Shown here one piece after another: positions 17,366-27,600 of a DNA stretch of 52,073 nucleotides. The stretch's first letter is position 1, and each line of letters starts with the position of its first letter. The stretch spans positions 1-52,073 of the forward strand of contig JAFUQN010000150.1 in assembly GCA_017472365.1 (NCBI GenBank), in the 5' to 3' direction. A program made the translations under genes and the position numbers. The notes beneath the pieces were generated by a model, which was not told where the DNA came from, ran no database searches, and saw only the letters and a list, made by a program, of their open reading frames with translations. The stretch is from Bacillota bacterium. GTDB taxonomy: Bacteria > Bacillota > Clostridia > Peptostreptococcales > Anaerovoracaceae.

Positions 17366-18307
17366 TCAACCGATTCTTTTTTCGATCCAGTCCAGAACAT
17401 CTGCGTAGACCGTTTCTTTGTTGGTTTCGTTCAGGATCTCATGGCGACAACCCTCATACAGCTGCATCTTTAAATCCTTTACTCCGGCAAACGCCAGCCG
17501 GTCGTGCACTTCTTTGACGCCCTTTCCGTACTGTCCCACCGGGTCCATCTTTCCGGACAGCAGAATCACCGGGAGCGTTGCAGGAACCATCGATGCCCAG
17601 CTCTTGTCCGAAACGAATTTTAACATGCTGAACAAATCCAGAAATCCCTGAAGCGTAAATGTAAACGTACAGCGCGGATCAGCTTCAAAGGTATCCACCA
17701 CCTTTTCATCCCGGCTGAGCCAGTCATGTTCCGTCCGCTTCGGCTTAAACTTAACGTTATACGTTCCAAACGCAATATTCCGGATCATGTCGCTTCGATA
17801 GCGTTTTCCCTTCAGAGCAATCATCGCCTTTGTGATCGGAAATGATGCAGGAAGTGCCGGGTTCGGTCCACTGGTCCCCACGATCAGCGCACCGTCCAGT
17901 TCCTTCGCATACCAACTGAGATACACGCGGGCCAGAAACGATCCCATACTGTGACCAAGCAGGAAATACGGTACCCCGGGATACCGTTTTTTTACGATCA
18001 CGGTTAGCTGACGCAGGTCATCCACCATGTGTTTCCAGCCATCCTGTTCTCCGAAAAAGCCGAAGTCCTCCATCGAATTGACCGAGGCTCCGTGGCCCGC
18101 ATGGTCATTGCCACAGACCAGGATCCCGTGTTCATTGAGAAATTCCGCAAAATGTTCATAGCGTTCAATAAACTCACACATTCCGTGGCTGATCTGGACG
18201 ATGGCTCTGGGTTGTTCCAACACCTGTGTATTTTCCTGCGGATGATAAATATAATATTGTATCGTGCTGATGCCGTTACTTCCGGTAAATCTTCCTGTTT
18301 CTTTCAT
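17366..18307 (-). CDS. Alpha/beta hydrolase, monoacylglycerol lipase/lysophospholipase type
   Basis: This 313-residue soluble hydrolase has the complete Ser-Asp-His triad: S120 in GHSMGS, D255 in SGKMDPVG and H289 in GCRHEIL. The oxyanion region HGMCE (41-45) and NDHAGHG (67-73) are typical of the serine aminopeptidase S33/monoglyceride lipase group. It probably cleaves acyl esters of glycerol or lysophospholipids; the substrate is inferred. AAAGGAG six bases before the ATG supports the start. The 1608-residue gene starts 30 bases after its stop, so they may be co-transcribed. It is divergent from the small XRE regulator, which may control it. Confidence 0.88.
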   Translation of the reverse strand: MKETGRFTGSNGISTIQYYIYHPQENTQVLEQPRAIVQISHGMCEFIERYEHFAEFLNEHGILVCGNDHAGHGASVNSMEDFGFFGEQDGWKHMVDDLRQLTVIVKKRYPGVPYFLLGHSMGSFLARVYLSWYAKELDGALIVGTSGPNPALPASFPITKAMIALKGKRYRSDMIRNIAFGTYNVKFKPKRTEHDWLSRDEKVVDTFEADPRCTFTFTLQGFLDLFSMLKFVSDKSWASMVPATLPVILLSGKMDPVGQYGKGVKEVHDRLAFAGVKDLKMQLYEGCRHEILNETNKETVYADVLDWIEKRIG

Positions 18308-18390
18308 TTTATTCTCCTTTCGTATGATTCCGTAAAGGATGTAATAGATAATTCTATGGTACTACAAATAAAGTCAGATTGCAAAACAGA

Positions 18391-18409
18391 AAGAATATTT
18401 TCCATTCTT
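18391..18409. promoter_or_regulatory. Dyad in the hydrolase-XRE intergenic region
   Basis: AAGAAT-N7-ATTCTT is a perfect 6-bp inverted repeat inside the 198-bp region between the divergent hydrolase and XRE genes. It is a candidate operator for the XRE protein. No convincing -35/-10 pair was found on either side. Confidence 0.35.
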
Positions 18410-18505
18410 CGCGAAAAGTCATTTTATATCGCATGTTTTATATGTATTCTCAATTCATTTTATCATCTTCCATATCAGGTTACACTTGTGATAAGAGGTG
18501 ATTAT

Positions 18506-18865
18506 ATGGATTCTGAAACGAAGCGCGCCATTGGAAAACGCCTGCGCGAGAAGAGAGAAAACTGTCATTATACCAGAGAGGAATTGGGGGAATACTGCGA
18601 TTTGAGTCCGCGATTCATAGCCAATGTGGAATGCGGCGATTCTACATTCAGTCTCGATACTTTGATGACCGTCTGTGACGTTCTTTCCTGCAGCAGCGAC
18701 TATCTGCTGTTCGGAATCGGAGACAACACGGATGAGTGGTCCGAGCTTATGGAAAAACTCCGTCATCTGGATCCGCATTATAAGGAGCAGGCCACAAATC
18801 TGCTTCAAAACATGATCGAAGTCATTGTAAAGACGAAAAAAATACAAACGCAGTCCGAACTGTAA
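18506..18865 (+). CDS. XRE-family helix-turn-helix regulator
   Basis: This 119-residue protein has an N-terminal Cro/CI-type HTH at about residues 8-65: KRLREKRENCHYTREELGEYC, then LSPRFIANVECGDSTFSLDTL and a YLLFG end typical of the domain. The C-terminal part is a short helical segment, possibly for dimer formation. Start ATG at 18506 has AGAGGTG at a suitable distance. It is transcribed alone and away from the alpha/beta hydrolase gene, and ends in a terminator shared with pncB. It is probably a local DNA-binding repressor; the target is not known. Confidence 0.88.
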   Translation: MDSETKRAIGKRLREKRENCHYTREELGEYCDLSPRFIANVECGDSTFSLDTLMTVCDVLSCSSDYLLFGIGDNTDEWSELMEKLRHLDPHYKEQATNLLQNMIEVIVKTKKIQTQSEL

Positions 18866-18885
18866 CAAATGATTTTTACCACAAG

Positions 18886-18917
18886 AAAACCCGGCCAACC
18901 ATGTTGACCGGGTCTTT
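18886..18917. terminator. Bidirectional terminator between XRE gene and pncB
   Basis: AAAACCCGGCCAAC-CAT-GTTGACCGGGTCTTTT forms a stem with two mismatches and a 3-base loop, with A-rich and T-rich flanks. The genes on both sides converge on it. Confidence 0.75.
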
Positions 18918-18919
18918 TA

Positions 18920-20350
18920 TTACTTTTCGTCGTGTGCTTCCAGGAGGTTCGTCTTAAGTTCATACAATTCCTTGGAAAGGTCCACATAATAGGTATGCGG
19001 ATTTTCAAAACGACACATTTCTTCCCAGAGATTTCCCACCTGTTCCATGCAATACTTACGTACATCGTGAATGGAAGGAATATCATACACCAGTTCGCCC
19101 TTATTGAAAATCTGTACCTGGAGCTCCTTGGCATAGTAGTCGTGGAGCTTCTTTCTCTTCCAGGTTTCTCTGGGAGAGAAGATTTCATAACCGTCACCCT
19201 CCGGTGCGGTTTCATGAGCCAGTGTAATCACATCAGCAAAGGGCTGATGCGATTCGTTGTCATACAGGCGGTACACCTTCTTGAAACCAGGGTTGGTGAT
19301 CTTTTCCACGTTTTCACTGATCTTGATCTTCGGAATGATCTGACCTTTCTTTTCCATGGCAACCAGCTTGTATACGCCGCCAAATACGGGAGTACTTCTG
19401 GATGTGATCAGTCGTTCACCGACACCGAAGCTGTCGATCTTAGCACCCTGACGGATCACATCACGGATCAGGTATTCATCGAAGGAGTTCGATGCTACGA
19501 TCTTCGCATCGGGATGGCCTGCGGCATCCAGCATCTTTCTGGCTTTCTTACTCAAATAAGCAATGTCACCGCTGTCGATGCGGATTCCCTTCTTCGCCGG
19601 CTTATATTCGTCAAAAATGCGGATTGCATTGGGGACGCCGGACTTCAGTGTGTTATATGTATCTACCAGCAGCGTACAGTTGTTGGGATACAATTCTGCA
19701 TACTTACAAAATGCTTCATACTCATCGTCAAAGGACTGAACCCAACTGTGAGCCATGGTACCCAGTGCAGGGATTCCATAGATTTCATCGGTCAGCGTAG
19801 TAGCCGTACCAACACAGCCGCCTACGTATGCAGCTCTCGCACCGACGATGGCAGCCGTCGCGCCGTGAGCGCGCCGTGCTCCGAATTCCATAACAGCACG
19901 TCCTTCCGCAGCGCGGACGATGCGGTTTGCTTTCGTGGCGATCAAACTCTGATGGTTCATGATCAACAGGATCATGGTTTCCACAAACTGTGCCTGAATC
20001 ACGGGTCCGCGGATGGTCAGCAGCGGTTCGTTGGGGAATACAGGGGTCCCTTCCGGAATCGCCCAAACGTCGCATTCAAACTTGAAATTCTTTAAGTATT
20101 CCAGAAATTTTTCGCTGAAGCACTGCTTACTGCGCAGATATTCAATGTCTTCTTCAGTAAATTTTAAATTCTGCAGATATTCGATGACCTGTTCCAGGCC
20201 TGTGGCGATGGCAAACCCGCCGCCATCGGGAACTTTACGGAAGAACATATCGAAATATGCAATTTCATCTCCCATTCCCTGTTCAAAATATCCATTGGCC
20301 ATGGTCAGCTCATAAAAGTCTGTCAGCATGGTCATATTCTTCTGTTCCAT
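18920..20350 (-). CDS. pncB: Nicotinate phosphoribosyltransferase
   Basis: This 476-residue enzyme converts nicotinate and PRPP to nicotinate mononucleotide, with ATP use, in the NAD salvage pathway. Family hallmarks seen are LTDFYELTMANGYF at the N-terminus, EFGARRAHG in the middle, SGDIAYLSKKARKML, and VASNSFDEYLI followed by the phosphate-binding SFGVGERL. Length matches the family. The start is set at ATG 20350; an upstream TTG in frame lies next to the leader dyad and is less likely. It has its own promoter with an extended -10 box and a palindrome in the leader, suggesting regulation by NAD or niacin status (inference). Confidence 0.95.
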   Translation of the reverse strand: MEQKNMTMLTDFYELTMANGYFEQGMGDEIAYFDMFFRKVPDGGGFAIATGLEQVIEYLQNLKFTEEDIEYLRSKQCFSEKFLEYLKNFKFECDVWAIPEGTPVFPNEPLLTIRGPVIQAQFVETMILLIMNHQSLIATKANRIVRAAEGRAVMEFGARRAHGATAAIVGARAAYVGGCVGTATTLTDEIYGIPALGTMAHSWVQSFDDEYEAFCKYAELYPNNCTLLVDTYNTLKSGVPNAIRIFDEYKPAKKGIRIDSGDIAYLSKKARKMLDAAGHPDAKIVASNSFDEYLIRDVIRQGAKIDSFGVGERLITSRSTPVFGGVYKLVAMEKKGQIIPKIKISENVEKITNPGFKKVYRLYDNESHQPFADVITLAHETAPEGDGYEIFSPRETWKRKKLHDYYAKELQVQIFNKGELVYDIPSIHDVRKYCMEQVGNLWEEMCRFENPHTYYVDLSKELYELKTNLLEAHDEK

Positions 20351-20377
20351 TTCGTTGCAAATCCTTTCTTCCAACTA

Positions 20378-20391
20378 GCTGTCAAGACAGC
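20378..20391. promoter_or_regulatory. Perfect dyad in the pncB leader
   Basis: GCTGTC-AA-GACAGC is a perfect 14-bp palindrome located 22 to 36 bases downstream of the pncB -10 box and 27 bases before the start codon. It could be an operator for a niacin-responsive repressor or a small RNA hairpin. Confidence 0.45.
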
Positions 20392-20413
20392 AGTCACAAC
20401 AGGTAATGCATCT

Positions 20414-20422
20414 ATTGTATCA
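20414..20422 (-). promoter_or_regulatory. Extended -10 promoter of pncB
   Basis: Leftward TGATACAAT (20422-20414), a TGn plus TACAAT. No good -35 box is seen 17 bases upstream, as is usual for extended -10 promoters. Confidence 0.5.
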
Positions 20423-20482
20423 CCATTCATCTGGAAAGGGAACCCTCTTCTTTGAAATTTCTTTATTTATCTCAGTTTCATC

Positions 20483-20516
20483 TAAAAAAATATACCAGCC
20501 ACGGGAACTGGTATAT
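20483..20516 (-). terminator. Rho-independent terminator after the YitT gene
   Basis: ATATACCAG (20490-20498) pairs perfectly with CTGGTATAT (20508-20516). On the minus strand the stem is followed by seven Ts. Confidence 0.85.
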
Positions 20517-20533
20517 GGTTTTTCATCGAATAT

Positions 20534-21505
20534 TTATTTTTCACCGGATTTCTTTTCTTCCAGCATAGCTTTCGCCAGCTCGATAGCTTCCTGCGTTTCC
20601 GCTTCTTTCTGATCCACGATCAGCTGTGCTGCTCTGGTATCAGGGCGCTTAAAACCGTAACCGAAGGTTTCATCGTAACTCATCACCATGATCAGGGAAC
20701 CAGGATCTACGTTGTATGCGGCATGACGTACTTTGAAAATTTCCCGCTTGGAACAAGCGCAAATAATAATATCTCTGTCTTTTCCAGTGTACGGTCCCAT
20801 GGCCTTGATCATTGTGGAACCTCGTTCGGTTTCATTGGAAATAGCTTCCGCCACCTTCATACCGTCGTCGCAGATCACCATGGCAATCTTCCCGGAACCG
20901 GTACCCGCTACGATCTTATCCATAACGATGGTACAGCAGGTGGATGCGATCACACCATACAGTACAGCGTCGATATTTCCGAATACGAAAATCCCGCAGC
21001 AGATGATGCAGCCGTCGATCATCAGAGAAATACTTCCGATGGACATGTGAGGCTTCAACTTATGGATACTCATAATGATCAGGTCGGAACCGCCGGTGGA
21101 AGAGTCACGGACGTAGATCACTGCCAAACCTGCTCCCATGAGCACGCCTGTATATACCGCCGCCAGGAGCGGTTCTCCCTCATATACCGGATATCTGACA
21201 CAAATATAGTCGAAGATCCAGGCCTGAATGATCAGAGTTCTTAAAGTACACAGAAGGAAGGATCTTCCCAAAATCTTATAGCTGATCAGAATCAGAGGTA
21301 CGTTCATGAACAGCGAAAATGTCCCCATGGGAATTCCAAACAGGTGATTCAGCATCAGCGCGATCCCCGAAACGCCGCCGGTAGCGAAGTTGGATCCGGA
21401 TGCAAATATATAGATCCCTGCACCCATCAATAAGCTTCCAACAATGTCAGAACCCACATCCATAATCAATTTTTTCTTATCAAATCTACGTTCTAAAGTT
21501 GTCAC
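20534..21505 (-). CDS. YitT family membrane protein
   Basis: This 323-residue protein has about five hydrophobic segments in the first 200 residues, with GSNFATGGVSGIALMLNH and the RDSSTGGSDLI segment typical of YitT. A soluble C-terminal DUF2179 domain follows (about 215-295, including GKIAMVICD, RGSTMIKAMGPYTGKDRDII and DPGSLIMV). The family is widespread in Firmicutes; function is not established, with transport or membrane sensing proposed. The start is GTG at 21505, with AGGAGG six bases upstream. It is a single-gene unit with a strong promoter and its own terminator. The C-terminal tail is a charged helix rich in Glu and Lys. Confidence 0.9.
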   Translation of the reverse strand: MTTLERRFDKKKLIMDVGSDIVGSLLMGAGIYIFASGSNFATGGVSGIALMLNHLFGIPMGTFSLFMNVPLILISYKILGRSFLLCTLRTLIIQAWIFDYICVRYPVYEGEPLLAAVYTGVLMGAGLAVIYVRDSSTGGSDLIIMSIHKLKPHMSIGSISLMIDGCIICCGIFVFGNIDAVLYGVIASTCCTIVMDKIVAGTGSGKIAMVICDDGMKVAEAISNETERGSTMIKAMGPYTGKDRDIIICACSKREIFKVRHAAYNVDPGSLIMVMSYDETFGYGFKRPDTRAAQLIVDQKEAETQEAIELAKAMLEEKKSGEK

Positions 21506-21578
21506 AGATATCCTCCTCTCTGTTGATTGTTCTATTTCTATTTATAAAATTGTACCATTACATTTCATCTTCACTCCG

Positions 21579-21607
21579 ATTATATCACTGCTTATCAAAA
21601 AAATCAA
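21579..21607 (-). promoter_or_regulatory. Promoter of the YitT gene
   Basis: Leftward TTGATT (21607-21602), 17-base spacer, TATAAT (21584-21579) with TGn in front. One of the best promoter matches in the window; the leader is about 65 bases. Confidence 0.75.
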
Positions 21608-21634
21608 CTACATGACAATCGAAATACGAAACGA

Positions 21635-21681
21635 AAGAGCCCCGGCTGTCACACTTAAGATAAGCAACAGTCGGGGCTCTT
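21635..21681 (-). terminator. Strong terminator after the giant SLH protein gene
   Basis: AAGAGCCCCGGCTGT and ACAGTCGGGGCTCTT form a 15-bp stem (one G-U) with a 17-base loop, 12 bases after the stop codon. On the minus strand it leads into TCTTTCGTTT. Confidence 0.8.
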
Positions 21682-21693
21682 ACTAATGGTAAT

Positions 21694-24600
21694 TTATTTC
21701 ACAAAATAACGATACAAGAAGGTAACCATCTGCGCACGGGTGCATGGATGATCCGGACTGAAAGTAGTGGTACTTGTACCAGCCGTAATCTTCTGCTCAT
21801 ATGCCCACTGGACAGACTTTTCATAATATCTGTCCTTGACGTCTGTAAAGATAACATTATCGTCCACAGGCTTACCATCAGCCATACGGCAGAGGAATGT
21901 CGCCATCTGACCTCGTGTACAAGCTTCATCTGGGCTGTACGTAGAAGCGCCTGTACCGCTGGTAATTCCCTGTTCGTAGACCCACTGAACCGCCTTTGCA
22001 TAATAGCTGTTGGCCGGAACATCGTCGAAGATACAAGTCTTGTTGACGGGTTCAGGAGAACCGGCAGCATTCCACAGGAAGGTCGCCATCTGAGCGCGGG
22101 TACACGGGCGATCCGGGCTAAAGGTAGTTGCACCAGTGCCCTTAGTGATTCCTTCCTTGACGGCCCACAGAACTGCATCGTAGTAGTAAGCATCAGCCGA
22201 GACATCCTCGAAGGCGTTCATCATGGTAGTATCCTCCTCGTTGGAAACATGACTACCACCGCCGCCAGAACTTAATTTTGTCCAACTTGCTGTCACAGTA
22301 ACAGCCTTATCCGGCATTACAAACGTAGCAGTTGTACTATTTACATATGCGATGGTCACATCGGAGGATATCCAGCCATTGAATCTGTAACCACTGCGGG
22401 AACCTGCATAGATAGTAACAGTTTCACCAGCCTCGTATTCGCCGGCACCGTTGGTAGATGCGTAACTGCCTGCAACAGTGACAACATACGAGGTCTTTTC
22501 GATGGCACTTTCCATTACATAACCACATACGGAGCACTTCTGATCCTGGGTTTCTGTCGCCGCAGGAATGTCGGGACTGTGTCCGACTACGCTATTGTGA
22601 GCGCCGCAGGAACAGGTGTCAGCGTGGCCGTCGGCTTCCTTGTACCCGTTCACGGTTGTGTATTCATGGTCAGGTGCAGGGATGACTAACGCTCCTTCAT
22701 CTGTTTCAACCTTTTCTGCGGTGAAGTACTTGCTGCACTTGTCGCAGAAATAGTGTGCCTTCATACCTGCCTTCAATTCGTTGGCAGTGTGAACAGCGGG
22801 AACTTCTTCGATCAGAGTTCCATAATTGTGACCACCTTCAATGACCACGCTTTCCCTATCTGTGATTTCCACAGAAGCATCAGCATCGCTGTACCACTTA
22901 CCGCAGGAACAGGTGTAGTATTCGATGTTACCGTCCACGGTACAAGAAGCAGGCTTAGGTTCCATATGAGTCAAATTATCTTTACATAGGTGGACATCTT
23001 CAGCTTCGACCAAAATGTGCAAATTCAGACGTTCACTGTAGCCGCCCGTTTCTGTATAAGATGCAATTCGGAACAAAGTAGTTTCGGTCACAGGAACAGG
23101 CTGAGTATATAAATGCTGACTTTCGCCCTCTTCACAGGGACAAGTATTGTCGGTGGTGTAGAAGATCACAGCACCTTCCGTCTCACAGTAGAGAATCAGT
23201 TCAGTATCCGCCTCCACCGTCTGATAGTCAGTGAGATTTGCGGTGGGCTTGGCAGGTGCTTCTGTACCGATAGAAGAAACGCGGGTGTTCATTTCTGTTC
23301 CGACTGCACCTGCGGTGAAGAGGATGCTGCCATCGCCGGAAGTGATCCCTTTGATTTCGAACAATGCCCTTCCATCCGCGTCGGTGACAGCGCTGGAAGT
23401 GATTGTCAATGTTCCAGCGGAAGCATTATCAGCAGTTACAAGTGTGTCAGCCATGGGCAAACCATTTGTATCCCGGACTAACACTACGATTTCCTCTGTT
23501 TTACCCACATCAGTCACATAACGGTTGGGATAAGAATGATCCACAAAACCAGGAATCTGAACCACGGACAGCGCTCCGCTGGAATATCCGCGGCCTAAAG
23601 CAGTACCAGCATAGTTTCGCACCGTACCGGAGACGGTAATGGTAATACCGTTGCCGGAGAATGCTTCGCCATCCGTACGGGTCAGTTCCAGAATCCGTCC
23701 GTAGAATGTTCCGGGATTGGCAGGACTTTCTTCTCGGTCAGAGAAACTCAGGTTCACGGGGATGGATGCACCATTCTGAGTGATGCTGACAAAACCACCC
23801 TCCGTAATCTGGGCAATATCCATATACTGGCTGAAAACGATCTGTGCCCGGTCAGAGGCAACAATGGCGGACTCTACAGCGGGTGCAGATTTGGACACCA
23901 TGGGAATGTTTACATCCAGTTGGGGTGGAGGAACCGGCAACCAGCCATCGACTGCGGCAGGATCATTTTTACTGTCTGCATCGTAGTAACCGTCCTTGTT
24001 GACCGTCACCAGCCAGTTGCCAATGGGAGTCATCCATGCGTATTTACCATCTGCAGAAGTAATTTGGGGATTGACTTCGTCAAATTCCGGTGCTTCATCC
24101 CAGCGGACAGGCTGACCGTTCGTACCCTTATACCAAACGGTGGCGGTAACGCCATCCAGACGGTTGGAAGCTACAGCTTCGTACACATATCCTGCCGGGT
24201 CAATAATGGGTGTAACCGGATCATTGAAGTCGGGGTTGGGAGGCGAAACGGGTCTGGGAGGATTCTTCTCCACTTTATCTTCGCATGCATCACTCTTTTC
24301 AAAAGGCAGAGGACCTTCGCACTGCTTGATCATCTTATTCTCTGCACGCTTCAGGCTGTGCGTGTTCCACAGAGCTGCGGCCATGGCGGTTGCCTCACTG
24401 ACGTTGGTCAAAGCACCGATGGAAAGGTCCGCAAGAGCAAGGTATGGGTTTTTGACAAACATGCCACTGACAGTAGTGATGGCATTGGGCAGCCAAAGTG
24501 CTGCCTTAGCCACATAAGCTGTACCATACCAGAAGACAATGTCGTTAACCTGTGTTTCGAGATTTTCGAAAGCTTCAACGCATTCCTCAACTTCCTCCAT

Positions 24601-27600
24601 GGCATCAACCTGATCTTCTGTACAGTCATCTTCGGCATCCTCTAAGCACTTATTTACAAGAGACATGCCATAGTCCAGTTCGATTGCCGCATTCTCCACT
24701 TCTGTCATGTACGCATTCATGGACTGCAGCATGCTGATATAGCCGGCGAAAATACTGGCAATGCCCAACGCACCGCCCAGCACTTTTCCGCCTTTCCCTT
24801 CCATAAAACGCTTAATCTTTCCGCAACCTGCCGTAACTGAAGATGTCGAATTTTTCACCTTGGCAATCGCAGATCGGAATGTTTGGTTTGTAGCATCATT
24901 AAGTTCTTCAATATCCACGTTAAGTGCAGCTATTTCCTTTTTCAGCGAGTTCACTTTTGCAACCATACTGCGCAATTCTTGAGGAATCTCTGTGCTAATC
25001 AGGAAATCAGGCTTCAGCGCAACATTTCCCGGTAAATCGGCCATTAATTTTGCGTTATATTTCTGTACCGAAGCCCGGGCTTCCCTCAGTAGGAATTCCT
25101 TCATTTCCTTGGTATTTTCGAGGCCCAGGGGACTCATTGCCCGATAAAGCTCTGCCATCGTCTTCTCAATATGAGTTGCAAGTTTCTGAATAACATTCAG
25201 AAGCGGATCAAGGAATCCGGCCAGAAAAGTGTTCGTGATATAAATCGAAAGAGAACTGGTCGAGAGAGCATCCTGAATCATTTCGCTAATTGGATCGGCG
25301 ACGCTTCTCCGTGCTGGCGCTGTCATAAGGACAGGCGCAAGATTTCTCATAGAGAACAGAGTTTCCTCACCTGTCAGTGGTTCACCCTCAGGCAGAGGAG
25401 AGGTAAAGCCTTCCCACAGATGGATTCCCTGATTCCACAGAATCACAGAATTGTAATTCTCACCGTAACGCAGATAAAAGCGTTCGCTTTCGGTATCCAC
25501 GCAGTAGTATCCATAGTTTTCGATCAACTGTGCCTCGGAAATGCCCTCCTTCAGATATTCTGCCTGATACTCCGGATTCATTTTCATGAAGTCGCTGAGA
25601 CTTGCAGCCTCCGATACCGTCATATCCAGTCCCTCGACATGGATGGCATTCAGGGCGTCCCTGAATTCGGTATAAATATCGTGCAGTTCATTCTGAGAGG
25701 CTCCTAAAATCCGCAGAACCTGCTTTTCCGTTTCGCTGAACTCCGGACTGTTGGCCAGAATAAACTCCATAGTGTCCATGTCAACTATTTCGGGGATTTC
25801 ATAGGGTTCAAGTTCCGTTCGTGCTGCTTCCTGCGCCTTAATCTTTTCACCGATCTGCATCAGAGATACGTCGGTACGTTCGGGAGAAGAAGTATCATAC
25901 GAGAAGGAGTATCCATAAGGCAGCTGCGAAGCATTAAAAGTATTGGCCTTCAGCGTCAGTGTACCGTCGAAAGTGTTCGTCTCTTCGTTGTAGTTGAGAA
26001 GGACGTTGTGAATCGTAGGAGTTTGTTCTTTTTCTCCACAATATACTCTCAGCAATACCTGACCGTTCTCGATCTGATCCGCTCCGTGCACATAAAGCTG
26101 ATAATCAAAGACGATATCACGGTTGATCGTATTGTCCGGATTAAAATCGGACGGAACAAAGGTGAGTCTGATCTGTGGACTGTAGGATTTATTCAGATCC
26201 ATGTTATAACAGTTCACCCCGACCCGGATGGACAGTTTGTAAGGAGATGCAAAGGCCAGAGAGCTGTTATACATCACGGGATAGACATCAGACTGCCATA
26301 CCGATTCAGCGATTTCTTCGCCGGTCACCTCATCCTCTGTTGTGCGGCGGATATCCAGCCAAAGTTCATGAATCGAAGCATCGGATTGACTGACAAATGC
26401 ATAGGGGATCTCATTCGCGCCTCGTCCGTTGAGGTTAACAGGTTTGGGATCCATGGGTTCTCCGTCCACATAAAGCACCGCCTCATATGGAGCATCCTCA
26501 GCGGGAAGCTTGGCGTAATAGATGAAATTGCCCTGATAGGAAGAAGTTACTGGTTCAGGTGTCGTAACAACGATTTGCTTTCGAGGCAGTTGAATGGCAG
26601 TGCTCCCATTGGGACTGACAATGTAGAGAGTCTCACCATCCGGTCTTGCGTAAACGCAGATCGTACCTTCGTTCTCGTGAGCCGTTATGGACAGTTCATA
26701 AACTCTCCAACTACCATCACTCATTCTTACTTCCTCTGTCAACCTTTCGGGATCACCATCCCATGTTGCGTACCGGCCGTTGACCTTCACAAGAGGAAGG
26801 TTGGACCCGCTGTATTCGGTGTGGGTACTGAACAGTTTAAACGTCAGTCCCTGGTCAGCCAGATCAGCAAACCCCTTATAGGTGATATAGACAGGAACCA
26901 ATTCCCCTGTCTGCCGGCTGGAATCCACCGTCGCCTGAACGGCGAGATTAACAGTAGGAGAAAATTCAGGAATTGTACCGGTCAGCTGGATTTCATCGCC
27001 CCAATATACGGTGAATGTCTCGCGTAAATACAAGTATTCAGGAACCTCCAGCATCTCCAGAGCATCCGGATGATCTACACGGCCAATGTAGGGATTTTTC
27101 GCGTAAGCAATATAGGTATAATTACCCTGCGGAAGATGTGTCTCTGTCCGGAAATTCTCATTGATAAGATTCCCCTGACTGTCAAACAGGATACACCAGT
27201 AACTCCCGACATTCGAGACAAATGCCGGTGTCACCGAACCACATTTATGTATTGTCAAATCCAGAACCGTCTCACCGACGCCCCGCTCCTGCAGGGTAAA
27301 GGTAAAAGCATCTGCCTTATAAAGGCTGTTGTCCGTCAGACATTCCAGACGCAGGGTATCCCCTACAATAAAAGGATTCTTGGCGGTAATAGCAAAACGG
27401 ACACCGTCAGCCGGCTGATCATTGGGGAGGAAGACTTCTGTATCGCAGATGATTCCAGTTTCCTCATTGATCAGAACGAACTCGCCGTTTTCACCCAGCC
27501 AACGGGCTGCATCTGCGGCTTCAGCGTTGGAATTGGGATATACTTCGGTGTAGAAAACCTCCTGTCCGTTTCGGTTGGGGATTTCGACGATTCCCAGATC

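Noticed and set aside
16562-17473. Open frame of about 300 codons opposite the 1608-residue gene
   Set aside because: It is antisense to well-supported HD-domain coding sequence and spans two genes; no family likeness.
26008-27027. 339-codon frame opposite the giant SLH gene
   Set aside because: It is antisense to continuous coding sequence and shows no start signal or recognisable domain.
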